A DNA stretch of 21,895 bases, taken from NCBI GenBank assembly GCA_022592435.1, contig JABYQS010000457.1:1-21895 (forward strand). Direction: 5' to 3'. The DNA is from Cerioporus squamosus. Lineage: Eukaryota; Basidiomycota; Agaricomycetes; Polyporales; Polyporaceae. Position 1 is the stretch's first letter, and every line of letters begins with the position of its first letter. Below the pieces are notes generated by a model, which worked only from the letters and a program-made list of their open reading frames with translations, was not told the origin of the DNA and made no database searches. The translations under genes were made by a program, and so were the position numbers. This document shows, piece after piece, positions 9,232-19,560 of the stretch.

Positions 9232-10807
9232 ATGCCCGTTCGCGACGTTCCGCCGCCGCACAAGAAGCGCAAGGTCGAGCCATCCTTCCAGTACAAAACA
9301 TCCTCCGAGATCAGGCATGTCTTCAAAGCGCAGAGTGAGGCTGGGCTCGTAGAAGGTGAGTCATCTATCTCCCGCTCTCGGCGCAAGTCGTTATGGTTTC
9401 TGCAGGCTTGACTGCTCTCCGGAACCAACTCACGGTCAAGCCAAACGAGCCGCCTGTCCAGGCGAACGACGAACGTCTGCTCCTCGCCAAGGCTTGGCTC
9501 GATGAAGACCCGGGGGCGCAGGAGCTGTTCTCGGTCTGGGAAAGCGCAAACTCGGTACGTCGCGTTTGCACTGAAGCCTGCGAAGTTCAGCCTCTAACGT
9601 AGTGACCAGAGACAATTGTCGCTGCTGACAGTCATCGTCGGCTTGTTCTCCGCCCTCATCAACGTCTTGTCTACCCATTACACCTACCATGTCTATGCCC
9701 AGCCTATTCTGCGAACGCTTCTTTCCCAGCAGTGGTCCCAACTGCTCAACCAATGCCTCGCTGGGCAGCACACCGACCTCGTCCTCGCGGCCCTGAAGCT
9801 CTACAACAGCCTGACCAGCTATGGAGGTGGACGAGAGCGCAAAGCCGTCCTAGACGCTTTTGCATGGGAGATGAAGGTCCGTGTGCACCAGTATTTGCTG
9901 CTTCAGTCGTCTCTGACACCGCAGGTGTAGTCTCTGCCGAAGTTGCTCCATATGCGGAGGAAATCGAAAGGCGGCGAAGACGTCGATATGCTCGCCCGAC
10001 CGGGTGAGCACTGTCTCGCTCTTCTTCCCTTCCTGATTCTGAACGAGTCCCCCTAGACATACGGACGCTCTACCTCCTGTTCATCCTCTCCTTCGTCGAC
10101 ACCACCAGTCCGTCCTCTGTCAAAGTCGCATTCTTGGAGCAGCATCGGGACGCGTTCACGGCAATCTTCAAGGGACTCTGGCAAGACTCGTATTCGGTCA
10201 TCAGACGAGTGCTCGAAGTGTGCTGGTCTGGGCTCTGGTCCGACCCGAAGCTGAAGCGTACGCTGAAAATCCAAGTGTTCAGCGAGTCCACCCTGTCGCA
10301 GGTTCGTTTCACTGCTCTCGAAGTGTCCAGGCAGAGCTGATCCCTGCTTTCCGGCAGCTCTTGCGCCTATACGACAGGAACGCGCCCGAAGGTCCGGACG
10401 CGGAGTCAGTTCCGGCTGACGTGGTTCACCACTTCTTGTTGGCACTGTGTAGTCGCCCGGGGGTTGGCCTGTGTTTCGCTGACAGGGGTTGGTATCCACG
10501 CGAGACCGACGAGGGACAGCGCGGCGCAGGCGACACAGGCGATGGACGCACGGACGTCGACTCTTCCCAGAAAGGCGGCAAAATCTACAACAAGATCCTA
10601 GCCAACGTCGTGAAGACGCTGAAAGTGAACGAGGACCCCCGTCAGCAGGAGCTCGCCCTCAAGATCCTCTCAGCCTGTCCGGAACTGGTCTCTGGGTACT
10701 GGGCTTCTGCCGGCCTCGCGCTGGAGCCGCGCCTGTCCTCGAAGTGGCTCGCGAACATCGCCTTCTTCGGCGCGGTCGTCTCGCTTCCTGTCCCGACGAC
10801 ATCCTTC
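9232..10807 (+). CDS. URB1: URB1/NPA1 fragment ii: six open exons, 436 codons, truncated
   Basis: Urb1/Npa1 is a large nucleolar scaffold of early pre-60S particles. The sequence matches its N-terminal region: an SV40-like nuclear signal (PHKKRKVEP, residues 9-17), then helical repeats such as LLTVIVGLFSALINVLS, AFLEQHRDAFTAIFKGLW, and the block ILANVVKTLKVNEDPRQQEL followed by KWLANIAFFGAVVSLPVP. Exons are 9232-9355, 9406-9554, 9610-9876, 9931-10003, 10057-10301 and 10358-10807. The introns are 50, 55, 54, 53 and 56 bp, and every exon joins in frame. After residues TTSF (10807) the family sequence stops. The open frame would run on through the minisatellite to a stop at 11144-11146, adding about 112 Trp/Arg/Gly-rich residues that do not resemble URB1. 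The full protein is well over 1000 residues, so at least two thirds are missing. The ATG is the first in frame after the pyrimidine-rich leader. Identification rests on recalled family sequence, not a search. Confidence 0.8.
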
Positions 10808-10874
10808 GCCTCGTGGCGGCGGGTCGGCGGAGCGCGAACGAGATGTGCCAGATGGAACCTCGACCTTAGGGGGG

Positions 10875-10990
10875 TCTGGTGGCGGGAGGTCTGGTGGCGG
10901 GGGTTCTGGTGGCGGGAGGTCTGGTGGCGGGGGTTCTGGTGGCGGGAGGTCTGGTGGCGGGGGTTCTGGTGGCGGGGGTTCTGGTGGCGG
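10875..10990 (+). repeat. 15-bp G-rich minisatellite, unit B (regular)
   Basis: Seven exact 15-bp periods (10875-10979) alternate between TCTGGTGGCGGGAGG and TCTGGTGGCGGGGGT, with a partial eighth to 10990. Because 15 is divisible by three, one frame reads as SGGGR/SGGGG repeats, another as Trp-rich repeats, and the minus strand as PPPDL/PPPEP repeats. GGG runs recur every few bases on the plus strand, so G-quadruplex formation is plausible. It begins 67 bp after the last recognisable URB1 codon. Confidence 0.95.
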
Positions 10991-13065
10991 TATGGGCGCA
11001 GTGAGGTGCGACGGGGGTGTAGGTGCGGGGGTGGGGACCGCGGCGCAGACTGCGGACGGGCGCGTCTTGTACGTAGAGTCGACGAATATATTTCGTTCCA
11101 CCGACATACGTTCGAGTGCGTTCAGGCAGTGTCGAGACTCGGATAGCGAATGTGTGCATCAGAGATATATTCCGGGCCTGTAAGTCTACCGTAAGTATTC
11201 CTACAGCGCACACTACCAGGAATGCGTCCTCGCGCAGAGTGCGGAGAGCACAGGCGCCTAAGCAACGCCTTCGTGCGACGTGCCAAGTACGTCCCTTGCT
11301 CTCGACCACCACGACCGCTCTGCCTCGTCTCGCCCATATGCCATACCTCCTCGTGTCCGACGCGCTCTCGGGGCTCTGCAGCTGCTCTGCGCGATTTGTA
11401 AGTACTCGAACTTGAAGTCACGGTTGTGGGCTCACCTGCAAACTCGATCCGCGCACACCAGTCAGCAGCACGTCAAGTAAGTCCCGAACCCGCCAACGAA
11501 GACAAATCAGAGCATCAGATCCTGCGCTAAGACTCAGCTCGTGCAGCCCAGTTAGGAGGATCGAGTACATACTGCTGTATCGCCATGTCTCCTCTGCAAC
11601 TCGAGTGGCCGCTCTTGCGACGGACGCCTCCCCAGACATTCCTGCGAAAGCGGGACTCTATGAGCCGATGTCTCAGACGACGTGAATCACGGTACATACC
11701 ACTTGCGCACTGTAGCTGCGCGCGACACCAGACTTGGACTTGCGGCCAGACATGTTGTGCCGGGCAGCCGGGGCAGGACGAGTCGGATGCTCTGGCGGCG
11801 CTAAGTCTCACAGTCAGCAGCTTGCACAGAGTAGGTGTGGAGACGATGTACGTACCTGTGCGCTGACTCCCGTCTTGCGTCCAGGAGACTACCTTCCTGC
11901 GCTAGCATCTTGGACTGCATGACAAGACAGCTCGAGTTGAGCGCGCCGCATCTGCCTGGTCGCGGCCGCGTGTTAGCCTCTGCTGGCCATTTGCGCCGAC
12001 GTCTCTTTGCCCGAGCGCGCTCTACCAGCAGCCGCATCATGGAGACACGGCAGCAAGAATGCTCGCCCGCCGTGTAGTCCTCATCGACCTGACGCAGCAC
12101 GCAGACGGTGCCTCGGCTTCACCAACACAGTCCACAGCATTGGCAACACGGTCGTCGTCATCACGGTGTACCGCGCCCGAAGGCACCGACTTCGACGAAG
12201 TCTGTCAGCAGCGGAGACTGCGGCCGCGCTCCTCGAAGGAGAACAGCTGGGAGAGGCCGGGTATGTTCCCGGGCTGCGACAGCGCTTGCCGCTGGTACCG
12301 TCCGGATATTCCCCTTCTCGAACAGACTGGATTCGCCCGCAGGAACTCAGCAACATGCCATGGAGAGGTCACCCGCTGATTGTAGCACCGATTCGACACA
12401 CGGATGTCGTCCGAGCCGACGATGCAGCGAGAAAATGGACCAGGCAAGCTGCAAGCGGTACAAGAAACACAGTGTACCCGGTACGTACCTTCTACGTGTC
12501 CTCCGGCTCAAGAAGAGCTCGAGCTCCCAGCCTGTATATGGGAGCGAGGTCGGCTGACTATGAAGGACTTGACTGCAGGCGGACGATTGTCAGGATGCGG
12601 ATGTGTAGTGGTAGTCAAATGTGAGTACTTACATGTCAATATATGAGTCCACTGCTTCAGACAATCCAAGTCTGCACTGTGTGAGCAATCCTGAGATACA
12701 GGACAGGGCGACGGGAGGGGGAGAAGAGAGAGGAAGTGCGAGTGCGGGCACAGTGGAAGGTATGAAGAGTCCGAGGCATGGTGGGGGCTGCTGGGGGAGC
12801 GGCCCCAGACATGCGAGGTATAGCTTGTCTCGTACAGATGGGACGACACTGTCGGACATGGTGTAATCACCGGCTAGTTCATAGGCGCAAGAGATCGCAC
12901 AGTACACCGAAGCGAACTGTCACTCTTTGTCGAGCCTTCGATATGCAGAGTACAATGCCATTGTTTCTGCTTAGAGAAGTCTTTAGTACAACCTCTGAGA
13001 TTAGTATGTATTCTAGACGATAGTAGCTAGGTCAGGACACCATTTCTGAAATACACAACAGGCCC
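10991..13065. other. No recognisable gene; unit B equivalent of 649-2726
   Basis: The content is as described for unit A, with about ten scattered substitutions and one G-run indel (12781-12788, one G fewer). The donor-like motifs are conserved at the shifted positions, for example GTACGT at 11848. The absence of any frame favoured by these substitutions gives no support for a coding gene. Confidence 0.5.
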
Positions 13066-13686
13066 TCAGAACTGATCTGTGTCCTCAATCTTTGCGACGA
13101 CTCCGCCGTCCTCGTCCTCGCTTGTGTCAACCCCGCGTGCACTCTTCGGCCCGTTCCGTGCATACCGCGGTGGGAACTTGACCGGGTCGATCGTTGGCCG
13201 CTTCCAATGCTGGCCGAGGTTACTGCGGCAGTTCCGTGTAAGCGGGAGAGCAAACCGAATGCTCGGGACAGCATTGTACACGGACTCTTGAGCTGCAAAG
13301 ATCTCGCCCGGTGTCGCCTTGCGGAAGTACAGCCGGCCCTGCTCGAAGAGAGCCAGCAACTCGAGCACATCGGCGACCCGCATCTTGCTCGGGTTCTGGA
13401 AGACCACACGGCGCGGCCAGCCGTGGAGTATCATCCCGTAGAAGAGGACAATGTCCTCCTGGAAAGGGACCGCGGCCCAGCGCATCTCGGCTCCGGGGTC
13501 GCCGGTCTTGTCGACTGTCGGGTAGACATCAACATCCAAGTACAATTCGGAGGGGCTAACCGAGAGCAACGAACCGATGTCCATGTCAAGCACCTGCTTG
13601 AACAGGCCGCGGTCTGCACCTGCCTGGTTGTAGTACTTGTGGCCGCCATTCTTTGCTCGGCCAATGAGTGGGCCAGGCCGTGTCAT
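13066..13686 (-). CDS. Orphan fungal protein, 206 aa (unit B)
   Basis: This is the second copy of the single-exon minus-strand gene, with start at 13686-13684 and stop at 13066. It is identical in translation to the unit A copy except that residue 194 is Gly instead of Ser (codon ggc for agc, plus-strand base 13106). The frame, TATA box and leader are all retained. Retention of an intact 206-codon frame in both units fits a functional gene, but the surrounding DNA is equally conserved, so this is not independent evidence of selection. The YGMILHGWP and VFQNPSKM block is the part most worth searching. Function unknown. Confidence 0.7.
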   Translation of the reverse strand: MTRPGPLIGRAKNGGHKYYNQAGADRGLFKQVLDMDIGSLLSVSPSELYLDVDVYPTVDKTGDPGAEMRWAAVPFQEDIVLFYGMILHGWPRRVVFQNPSKMRVADVLELLALFEQGRLYFRKATPGEIFAAQESVYNAVPSIRFALPLTRNCRSNLGQHWKRPTIDPVKFPPRYARNGPKSARGVDTSEDEDGGVVAKIEDTDQF

Positions 13687-13732
13687 TGGAGGATGTGCGG
13701 GGTGGTTCGAATTATCCTGTTGATTGCGGCTG

Positions 13733-13744
13733 TTTTATATATAT
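13733..13744 (-). promoter_or_regulatory. TATA box of the 206-aa gene (unit B)
   Basis: This is identical to the unit A element and at the same distance from the start codon (ATG at 13686). On the minus strand it reads ATATATATAAAA. Confidence 0.55.
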
Positions 13745-13758
13745 TTCAATGCCCACCG

Positions 13759-15978
13759 CAGGCCTCAAGACTTGGCTGCCGGCCCCCCATTACCGATCGA
13801 ATGCAAAGCCGAGGTGAAGCAGCCGGCCGGACAGAGATACCTAGATGCTCTTCGAGCTCGAGGTAATAGCTACGCCTAGCAATGCTGCGTCCAGTTGCTG
13901 CAGCGGCCAGACAGAGAACTTACTGTATGTTTTCTCTGCTACCGGGAGAGTCTTCCAATGGCCATCCTAGAGAGCAGCGCGGCACGCTGTGAATGTTGCA
14001 CTCCGGACGCAGCTCCATGCTCCGGCCAGCAACATAATGGGTGCTGTCCGACGGACCGACGGTCGCGTAAACACCCCGATAGCCACCGCTCTTCGGGAGC
14101 CTGAAGATGTTACTGTGAACAAGGTTGAATCGAACACCGAGCAGACCCTTCGCAGCAGGTCACCCCGAACGAACTTACGCGATGTCGTGCACCTTTGCGG
14201 TTGCTGCGGTTGGCCGAATACTGTTCGCAAGTTCTCCGTGACATACCAGTGATGCTGTAGGTGGCACGGCTCGTCCTGCGCGACTCTCGTGTTGGTTCAC
14301 TAGAGGAAGGTATCAGCACAGTACCAGCAAGCTGAGGCAGTCGGAAACGTATGCAGGTTGCAAGCAGAGTCGCACGTCGAAGTGCAGACTGAGCCGGCCG
14401 AGGACGAGCTATGCACCCGCCAGATGAAGCGGTCCCGGCGTGTGATCGATCCTCGCGTCGATTAGACACTACCTGCATGTCCGCGGATGCTCGGCTTGGT
14501 GCAGCTCGCTAGTCTGGCACCGGCTCGAGCCTGTACGGTGCGCGCAGTGCGCGCACAGTGAATGAGGAGACGAGGAGACTCGGGTCTTGCGTCCGAGGCC
14601 TTGCAACTTGCAGCGCACAACAGTCGACGTGCTCGAGCCTTTTCACAACAGAATAGGTGGATAGGTCAAAGTGGAGGCCCGGGAATCCTGCAAGCAACGA
14701 GCCGTCATGTCCGATAGACACCGCGCTCTAGCGGTCTCTTGCTGCTGCTCGTCCGAGTCGACGTAACGGAGACAGGGTCGGTCGGGACAAGCAGGCGCGA
14801 GGGGAAGTTCCGCTACTCGCCTCAGGCTTCCGGAGCGAGCATACTCGGGCTATGGCCCCTGGCATTGCTAGTAGGTACTCTACATGATCAGACTGTACGC
14901 ACATAGAGAACAGTTGAAAATACATCACACTTTATGTTCTCCACAGCATTGGACAAGACGACTACAAGGGCGAACCTGCAATCGAGTCGGAGGTGAGAGC
15001 ACAGCGTACGAGTAAAGCCTCCGTGCTTACCCTTCGACAGCGAGCGATGAGAGGCGATTGTCGCATACCCGTGCCCCTCAGCGGGTTCTGAGTAGGCGGG
15101 GTCTCTCCAGGGTCGTCGTCTCGTGAGCACGAAGCACGGAGCGTGCGAGAACAAAGCCCGTGCGCTGCGTCTTCGTCGCAGTCTCCCTGTGTCAGGACCT
15201 GTCACAACATGCCGTCAGTTTCCGAGAGATGTGAATGCAAATGCCGTGAATGCAATCGGAAGAGAGGAGCGACTCCAGTACGCAGACTATTGCGCAAGCT
15301 TCTAGAGCAACTCATCCACAAACTCAGCGTGAACTCGGGTGCGTAGCAAGGCCACTGGCCAGTAGAGAACGGCAGGTTGTTGCTCGCTCGACGCACCCTC
15401 GGAATGGCTGCTTCCCAGCATCTCTCTGCGCGACATTCAGCGACTCGGATGTCTGTAACGCACCGCTCGCGACCGATAGCATCCTCATCATCGCTCTATG
15501 TCGACAAGGCACGAGCCTTACAACCATGTCAAGATGGCGCAGGATCGGCGGGAGCTTCTCGAGTCTCTCAGCTCCAGCAAGAGCACTGGCAGGTTCCACA
15601 CACAACACAGCAAATGTGCGTCGAGTCCACTGCAGTCTCGAGCTGCTCCTCCACTCGCAGAACCGCACAGAAATGCCATGCATGGTGCGCCGGACGTTGG
15701 CGCAAGCGACGAGCCGGCAGAACAGTTGTCGTGTCGTCACAGCGTCGTATCTACTATCCGGACGCCCCAGACCATGCACTGAGTGTCGAGCACCCTGACG
15801 GCGATCTCGAGTCCCGTCCGCGGCGGCGACTGACTCAGCTTGCCCCGTCTGCGAAGCACCTCGATCGCCAGCTGCACGCCAAACAAGATGCTCGCCCTGC
15901 TCCCGACTCGAGCATCGCCGTCCCAAGTCCGAACATCGCGACGGTGCAGCTATCGACCCGGACGCACGCCGTCCACAC
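13759..15978. other. No recognisable gene; unit B equivalent of 3420-5639
   Basis: This appears identical to unit A with a constant offset of 10339, including the short palindrome at 14538-14556. No gene is supported on either strand. Confidence 0.5.
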
Positions 15979-17524
15979 ATGAATCCGCGCCCTGAAGGCG
16001 CAACGTGACAACGCGAGCAGAACTCGCGTGTGTGTCCGCTATGTGCTACGTACATGCAACCAAAGCACGAAAGGAGGACGAGGAAAGACACTCACCATCT
16101 GTGTCCGCCGTGCACCGAGCTCCGACGAGCGTGCATGCGAAACTCCCGGCTCCCTGACACCCGCCCGACGACCCCATCTGTTGCCTGACTGTCGCGAGTA
16201 CGAACTGCAGCTCCGGCTCGAGCTTGCTCGGCTTGTAACTTGTGTTCCGAACGACAGGCGGGGGCTGATGATGGTTACGATGGCACATTTGTTCGCACTT
16301 TGTCCGGCGGCGTATTCGACCGACCTTGCGTGGCTGCTGGTCGCTGGGGCAGACCTGCACCTCCCGGCCGCTGTCGAGACTCGAGAGTACGCCCGCTACA
16401 CAGCGGAGGTGCGCACACGAGATTCGAGGTTGCGAGGACGCAGCTGAGTGCGCAGTGTCGACCGAGAATGGCTGGCGACATCAACGGCGGGGCTCCCGGG
16501 CGACGAGTCCCTGAGTCGCAACTTCCAGAACGTCGCCCTTCGCGCATGTTGAGCGACGTCGCTGTCACTGCATGATCTTGAGCCGCGGTTGCTGTTTGGC
16601 GTCGGGACAGCAAGGGGCCCTGCAAAGCATGCGAGTCAGACATCAGCGTAAGGTCTCCGCATGCTCGCAGTCGCGGAATCGCGAGTCGCTGCCCGAGTTC
16701 GATCGTCAGTCGAAACGGTGCGACGCTGCAGCTCAGTCGAACACCACTCGAATCCTCGCCCTGAAGGCGCAACACGACAGCGCGAGGAGCACTCGCAAGT
16801 ACGTCCGCCATCCGCTACGTACATACAACCGAAGCGCAAAAGGGAAGACGAGGAGACACTCACAGTTCACGATCTGTGTGCGCCGTGCACCGAGCTCCGA
16901 CGAGCGTGCACGCGAAACTCCCGGCTCCATGGCCCGTGCCTGAGGACCCTTCCTGTCGCGAGTACGTACCGCACCTCCAGCTCGAGCTTGCTCGGCTTGA
17001 AGTTGTAGTTTGAGTTCCGAACAACGGGCGGGGGCCGAGGATGGTTACGATCGCAGGCTGTTGAACGTTCGTTCGCCACTTGTCCGGCGGTGTATGCGAC
17101 CAACTGTGTGTGAGCTGATCAGAGGTCACCGGTGCGGACCCGCACGTCCCGGCCGCTGTAGAGACTCGAGACTACGCCCGCTGCACAGCGGAGGTGCGAA
17201 CGCGAAATCCGAGCTTGCGAGGACGCAACTGAGTGCACAGTGTCGACCGAACGCGCGACGCGACGTCAACGGCGGGGCTCCCAGGCGACGAGTGCATGAG
17301 TCGCCTTCGCGCGAGCCGAGCGACGTCGCTTTCACTGAATGGTCTTGAGCCGCGGTGTTGGTGTTCGGCGTCGGGGCAGCTCGGAAGGGGCCCTGCAAAG
17401 CATGCGAGTCAGTAATCAGCGTACCAGGTCTCCGCATGCTCGCAGTCGCAGAATCGCGAGTCGCTGCATGTGTTAGATCGTCAGTCGTTCGACGGTACCA
17501 CGCTGCAGCACGCTCGAAGACTAC
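15979..17524 (+). repeat. Diverged internal tandem duplication, about 775 bp (unit B)
   Basis: This is the copy of the unit A internal duplication, with the same two diverged subunits and partial third start. The two subunits differ far more from each other than units A and B do here, so the internal duplication predates the 10.3 kb one. Confidence 0.85.
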
Positions 17525-18174
17525 TCACAGTGTGCACCGTCACTCGAAAGCGAGTCCGGTACGGATCGCATGCACGACATCGGGCTCGTGCTTCGTACGT
17601 ACTCCGCAGGATGTTCGAGCTGCGCAGCCGATCGGAGACCCACTGCGCATCGCCCTCCAGGTCGACCGACGAGCCCGCGCCCGACGACGATGCACCTTGC
17701 GAGCAGTCGATCGAACACCGACGTGCGTGCGTACGTATCGGTACGACGCACGGCGCGTACGAGGCCGACTGAACCTTGCGAGGCGGAGGTGTCGTTGTCC
17801 TGATCTTCGGTCCTTCGGTCCCCGGGCGAGAGTGCACGTCGACAATGCTGATGCGACGCTTGAGAATAGTCCTGGCCTCTCGTCGAGGTTGGCGTTCTCC
17901 CTCTGCCACTCTGTAAGTTGTCCAGCCGAGGAGTCTTCGCGAGTACCGGAGCCAGTCGCGCGGCGTCTTGATCACGGTCTCTTGCGTGGCGTTTGCGCTC
18001 GGGTCTGTCTGGATTGGCTGTTAATACGCGACGGCTGGACATGTTCAGCGTAGTTCGGGAGAGATGACGCGCACACGGACCTCAGGGAGCGCGGGCGTGC
18101 GAGTCCCAATGTCCGGACAGGGCGCTGGAGACGGGTGCGTGCCAGGTGTGGCATGTTTGTGCTGGGGAAAGGCG
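17525..18174. other. No recognisable gene; indel-rich relative to unit A
   Basis: The hairpin-forming sequence is retained near 17722-17752. From about 17795 the stretch lacks or gains single bases relative to unit A (for example gttgtcc for gttggtcc, gacaatg for gacaactg, gcgtttgcg for gcgttgcg). No reading frame is maintained. Confidence 0.45.
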
Positions 18175-18180
18175 TATAAG
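18175..18180 (+). promoter_or_regulatory. TATA-like element (unit B)
   Basis: This TATAAG is identical in context to the unit A element and is followed by the same pyrimidine-rich tract before the ATG at 18328. Confidence 0.4.
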
Positions 18181-18327
18181 TACTGGGCTGTGAGGAAGGC
18201 GTCTGGCCAGGATTACTACCGCTCGCCCTTCGCCCTCCACGCCCGTCTCGCCCCACACCCTCGCTGTCTCCTCGTCGATCCCCGTCGTCGTGGCTGCTGC
18301 TCCCGCGTCCTCGACAGACGTCCCGGC

Positions 18328-18509
18328 ATGAACGTTTGTCGGTCGCCGCCTTCCTGCCCTTTGTCCCTGTCACCCCTTCTGCGGGACCGTTATCCACGGT
18401 GAGTAGATGTCCTTTGCCTATTCAAAACATGCACTGACGTCGTCTTTGTGCATAGCCGGCAATTGTCCGACTGTATGAGCGTGGCATAGCGGCGCCCGGC
18501 TTTGAATGA
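18328..18509 (+). pseudogene. Tiny spliced reading frame, frameshifted (unit B)
   Basis: This is the counterpart of the unit A 41-aa frame. Exon 1 (18328-18398) is one base shorter because cccctt replaces ccccgtt. The intron at 18399-18455 keeps the GTGAGT donor, CTGAC motif and catag acceptor. Exon 2 to the TGA at 18507-18509 is unchanged in sequence but no longer in frame with the ATG. Whether unit A or unit B is correct cannot be settled from the window. Confidence 0.3.
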
Positions 18510-18638
18510 CGTATAGCCTGTGGTTCATACTCGCTACTTGGGCGAGTGTGTGTCATGCGAGAAGGGGTGTCGGCGAGGCGATTGGGAGAGCGCGAGACCC
18601 TTGTTGTATGGTGGATGCTGCAGGTCGGAACGGGGACG

Positions 18639-19062
18639 TCAGGCACCCGCAGCTGTAGTTGATGTATTAGTATCGTAGTGTTGCTCTCACTTACCGTGGT
18701 ACTTGGATATGATCGAGTTCGTGCCCAATGAGAGGAGCGGAGGAGACGTTACCGGATCTGGGAGCGTGTGCAGGCAGGCTGCATCGCCGTGGTGTTGGGG
18801 TCCAGTGAATCGTTGATCTGGAGACGGGCGGTCAGTATATGAGTACGTGCGAACGTGAAAATGTGAGCGACGTTACCTGCCTCGCACTAGTACATCCCCG
18901 ATGAATCAGGCTTCTGTGCCATGGGAGCGGTCGGTTATTTGCTGCAGGCCGGACGACGTACAAGTGCTCGTCTGCAAACCACACACCGGCCTTGCGACGG
19001 CGCACGGGCAGGGCTGCTGCGGTGGATAGGGACGGAGAGTGCGAAAGGAAACCGGCATGCAT
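18639..19062 (-). CDS. Candidate spliced minus-strand gene (unit B)
   Basis: Exon 1, starting at the ATG at 19062, encodes the same 62 residues as in unit A, and the following intron is conserved. The run of G in exon 2 is four instead of five. This shifts the frame so that exon 2 reads NTTAMQPACTRSQIR and meets TAA at the GTAACG site; alternative splicing there could open a longer downstream frame (18646-18422). The two units therefore predict different C-termini. No family is recognised. Confidence 0.25.
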
Positions 19063-19560
19063 TGGAGTAGTGTAGATACAGGCGGCGTATGTCTAGCGCG
19101 ATGCTACACAAGCCGGGGCGCAGCGCGTATGCACGCACGTCTTGCAGGCGCAGAGGGACGGAGCGGTGTCGAAGAGAGAGCGAGAGAGGACGGAGCGAGG
19201 AAAGAGAGGAGGCGGGTGGTCGCTCTTGTGCGCAACAGCGGCGTTGGACGAGGTCGTGAGAACGAAGGACGGCCGTCGGGCGTCGTGCAATGCGGGCGGA
19301 GGCGGGCGTCGTGCGATGGCGTGCAGAGACGACTCCGAGTCGACGTCGTGAGCCAACGAGCCATCGAGAAGGCCCCGCATGTGACCGCGTCGCGTCTGGA
19401 CGTCACTTCCGGCGCCAGATCATTTTCGATCGCGCTCAGGCTGCCTGTGCACAGTACGGTTGGCCCTTCTCCTCATTCCTCTCATCTGCCTACTTGTGCC
19501 AGTCTGAGTGCTGCCACCTCACGCGCAGCCGGCGACACACTACCGAACTGCAAGTCGAAG
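19063..19560. promoter_or_regulatory. Intergenic, putative bidirectional promoter upstream of URB1 (unit B)
   Basis: This holds the same purine-rich tract (19171-19215) and C/T-rich tract (about 19464-19494) as unit A. The last bases before the URB1 ATG differ (aagtcgaag for aacttgacg), which is part of the substitution-rich zone beginning here. Confidence 0.4.

Larger units (their letters stand above)
1..10340. repeat. Tandem unit A (about 10.34 kb)
   Basis: This is the first of three direct copies of one unit. It begins in the last bases of URB1 intron 5 and ends inside intron 5 of the next fragment. Its match to unit B runs over the whole length: position 20 pairs with 10361, 1245 with 11585, 2740 with 13079, 8502 with 18832 and 9616 with 19946. 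The border chosen here is arbitrary, because a tandem array has no intrinsic start. The first ~650 bases carry many 1-2 base indels relative to unit B. Confidence 0.97.

Noticed and set aside
1..10340. Nuclear rDNA repeat, suggested by the 10 kb tandem period
   Set aside because: I recognise no conserved 18S, 5.8S, 28S or 5S segments in the unit, and it contains protein-coding exons with spliceosomal introns.
10875..10990. CRISPR-like array
   Set aside because: The 15-bp periods are contiguous without spacers, and the genome is eukaryotic.
10670..11107. Minus-strand Pro-rich frame across the minisatellite
   Set aside because: It is the antisense of URB1 exon 6 plus the 15-bp repeat; the PPPEP pattern follows from the repeat period and no promoter or start context supports it.
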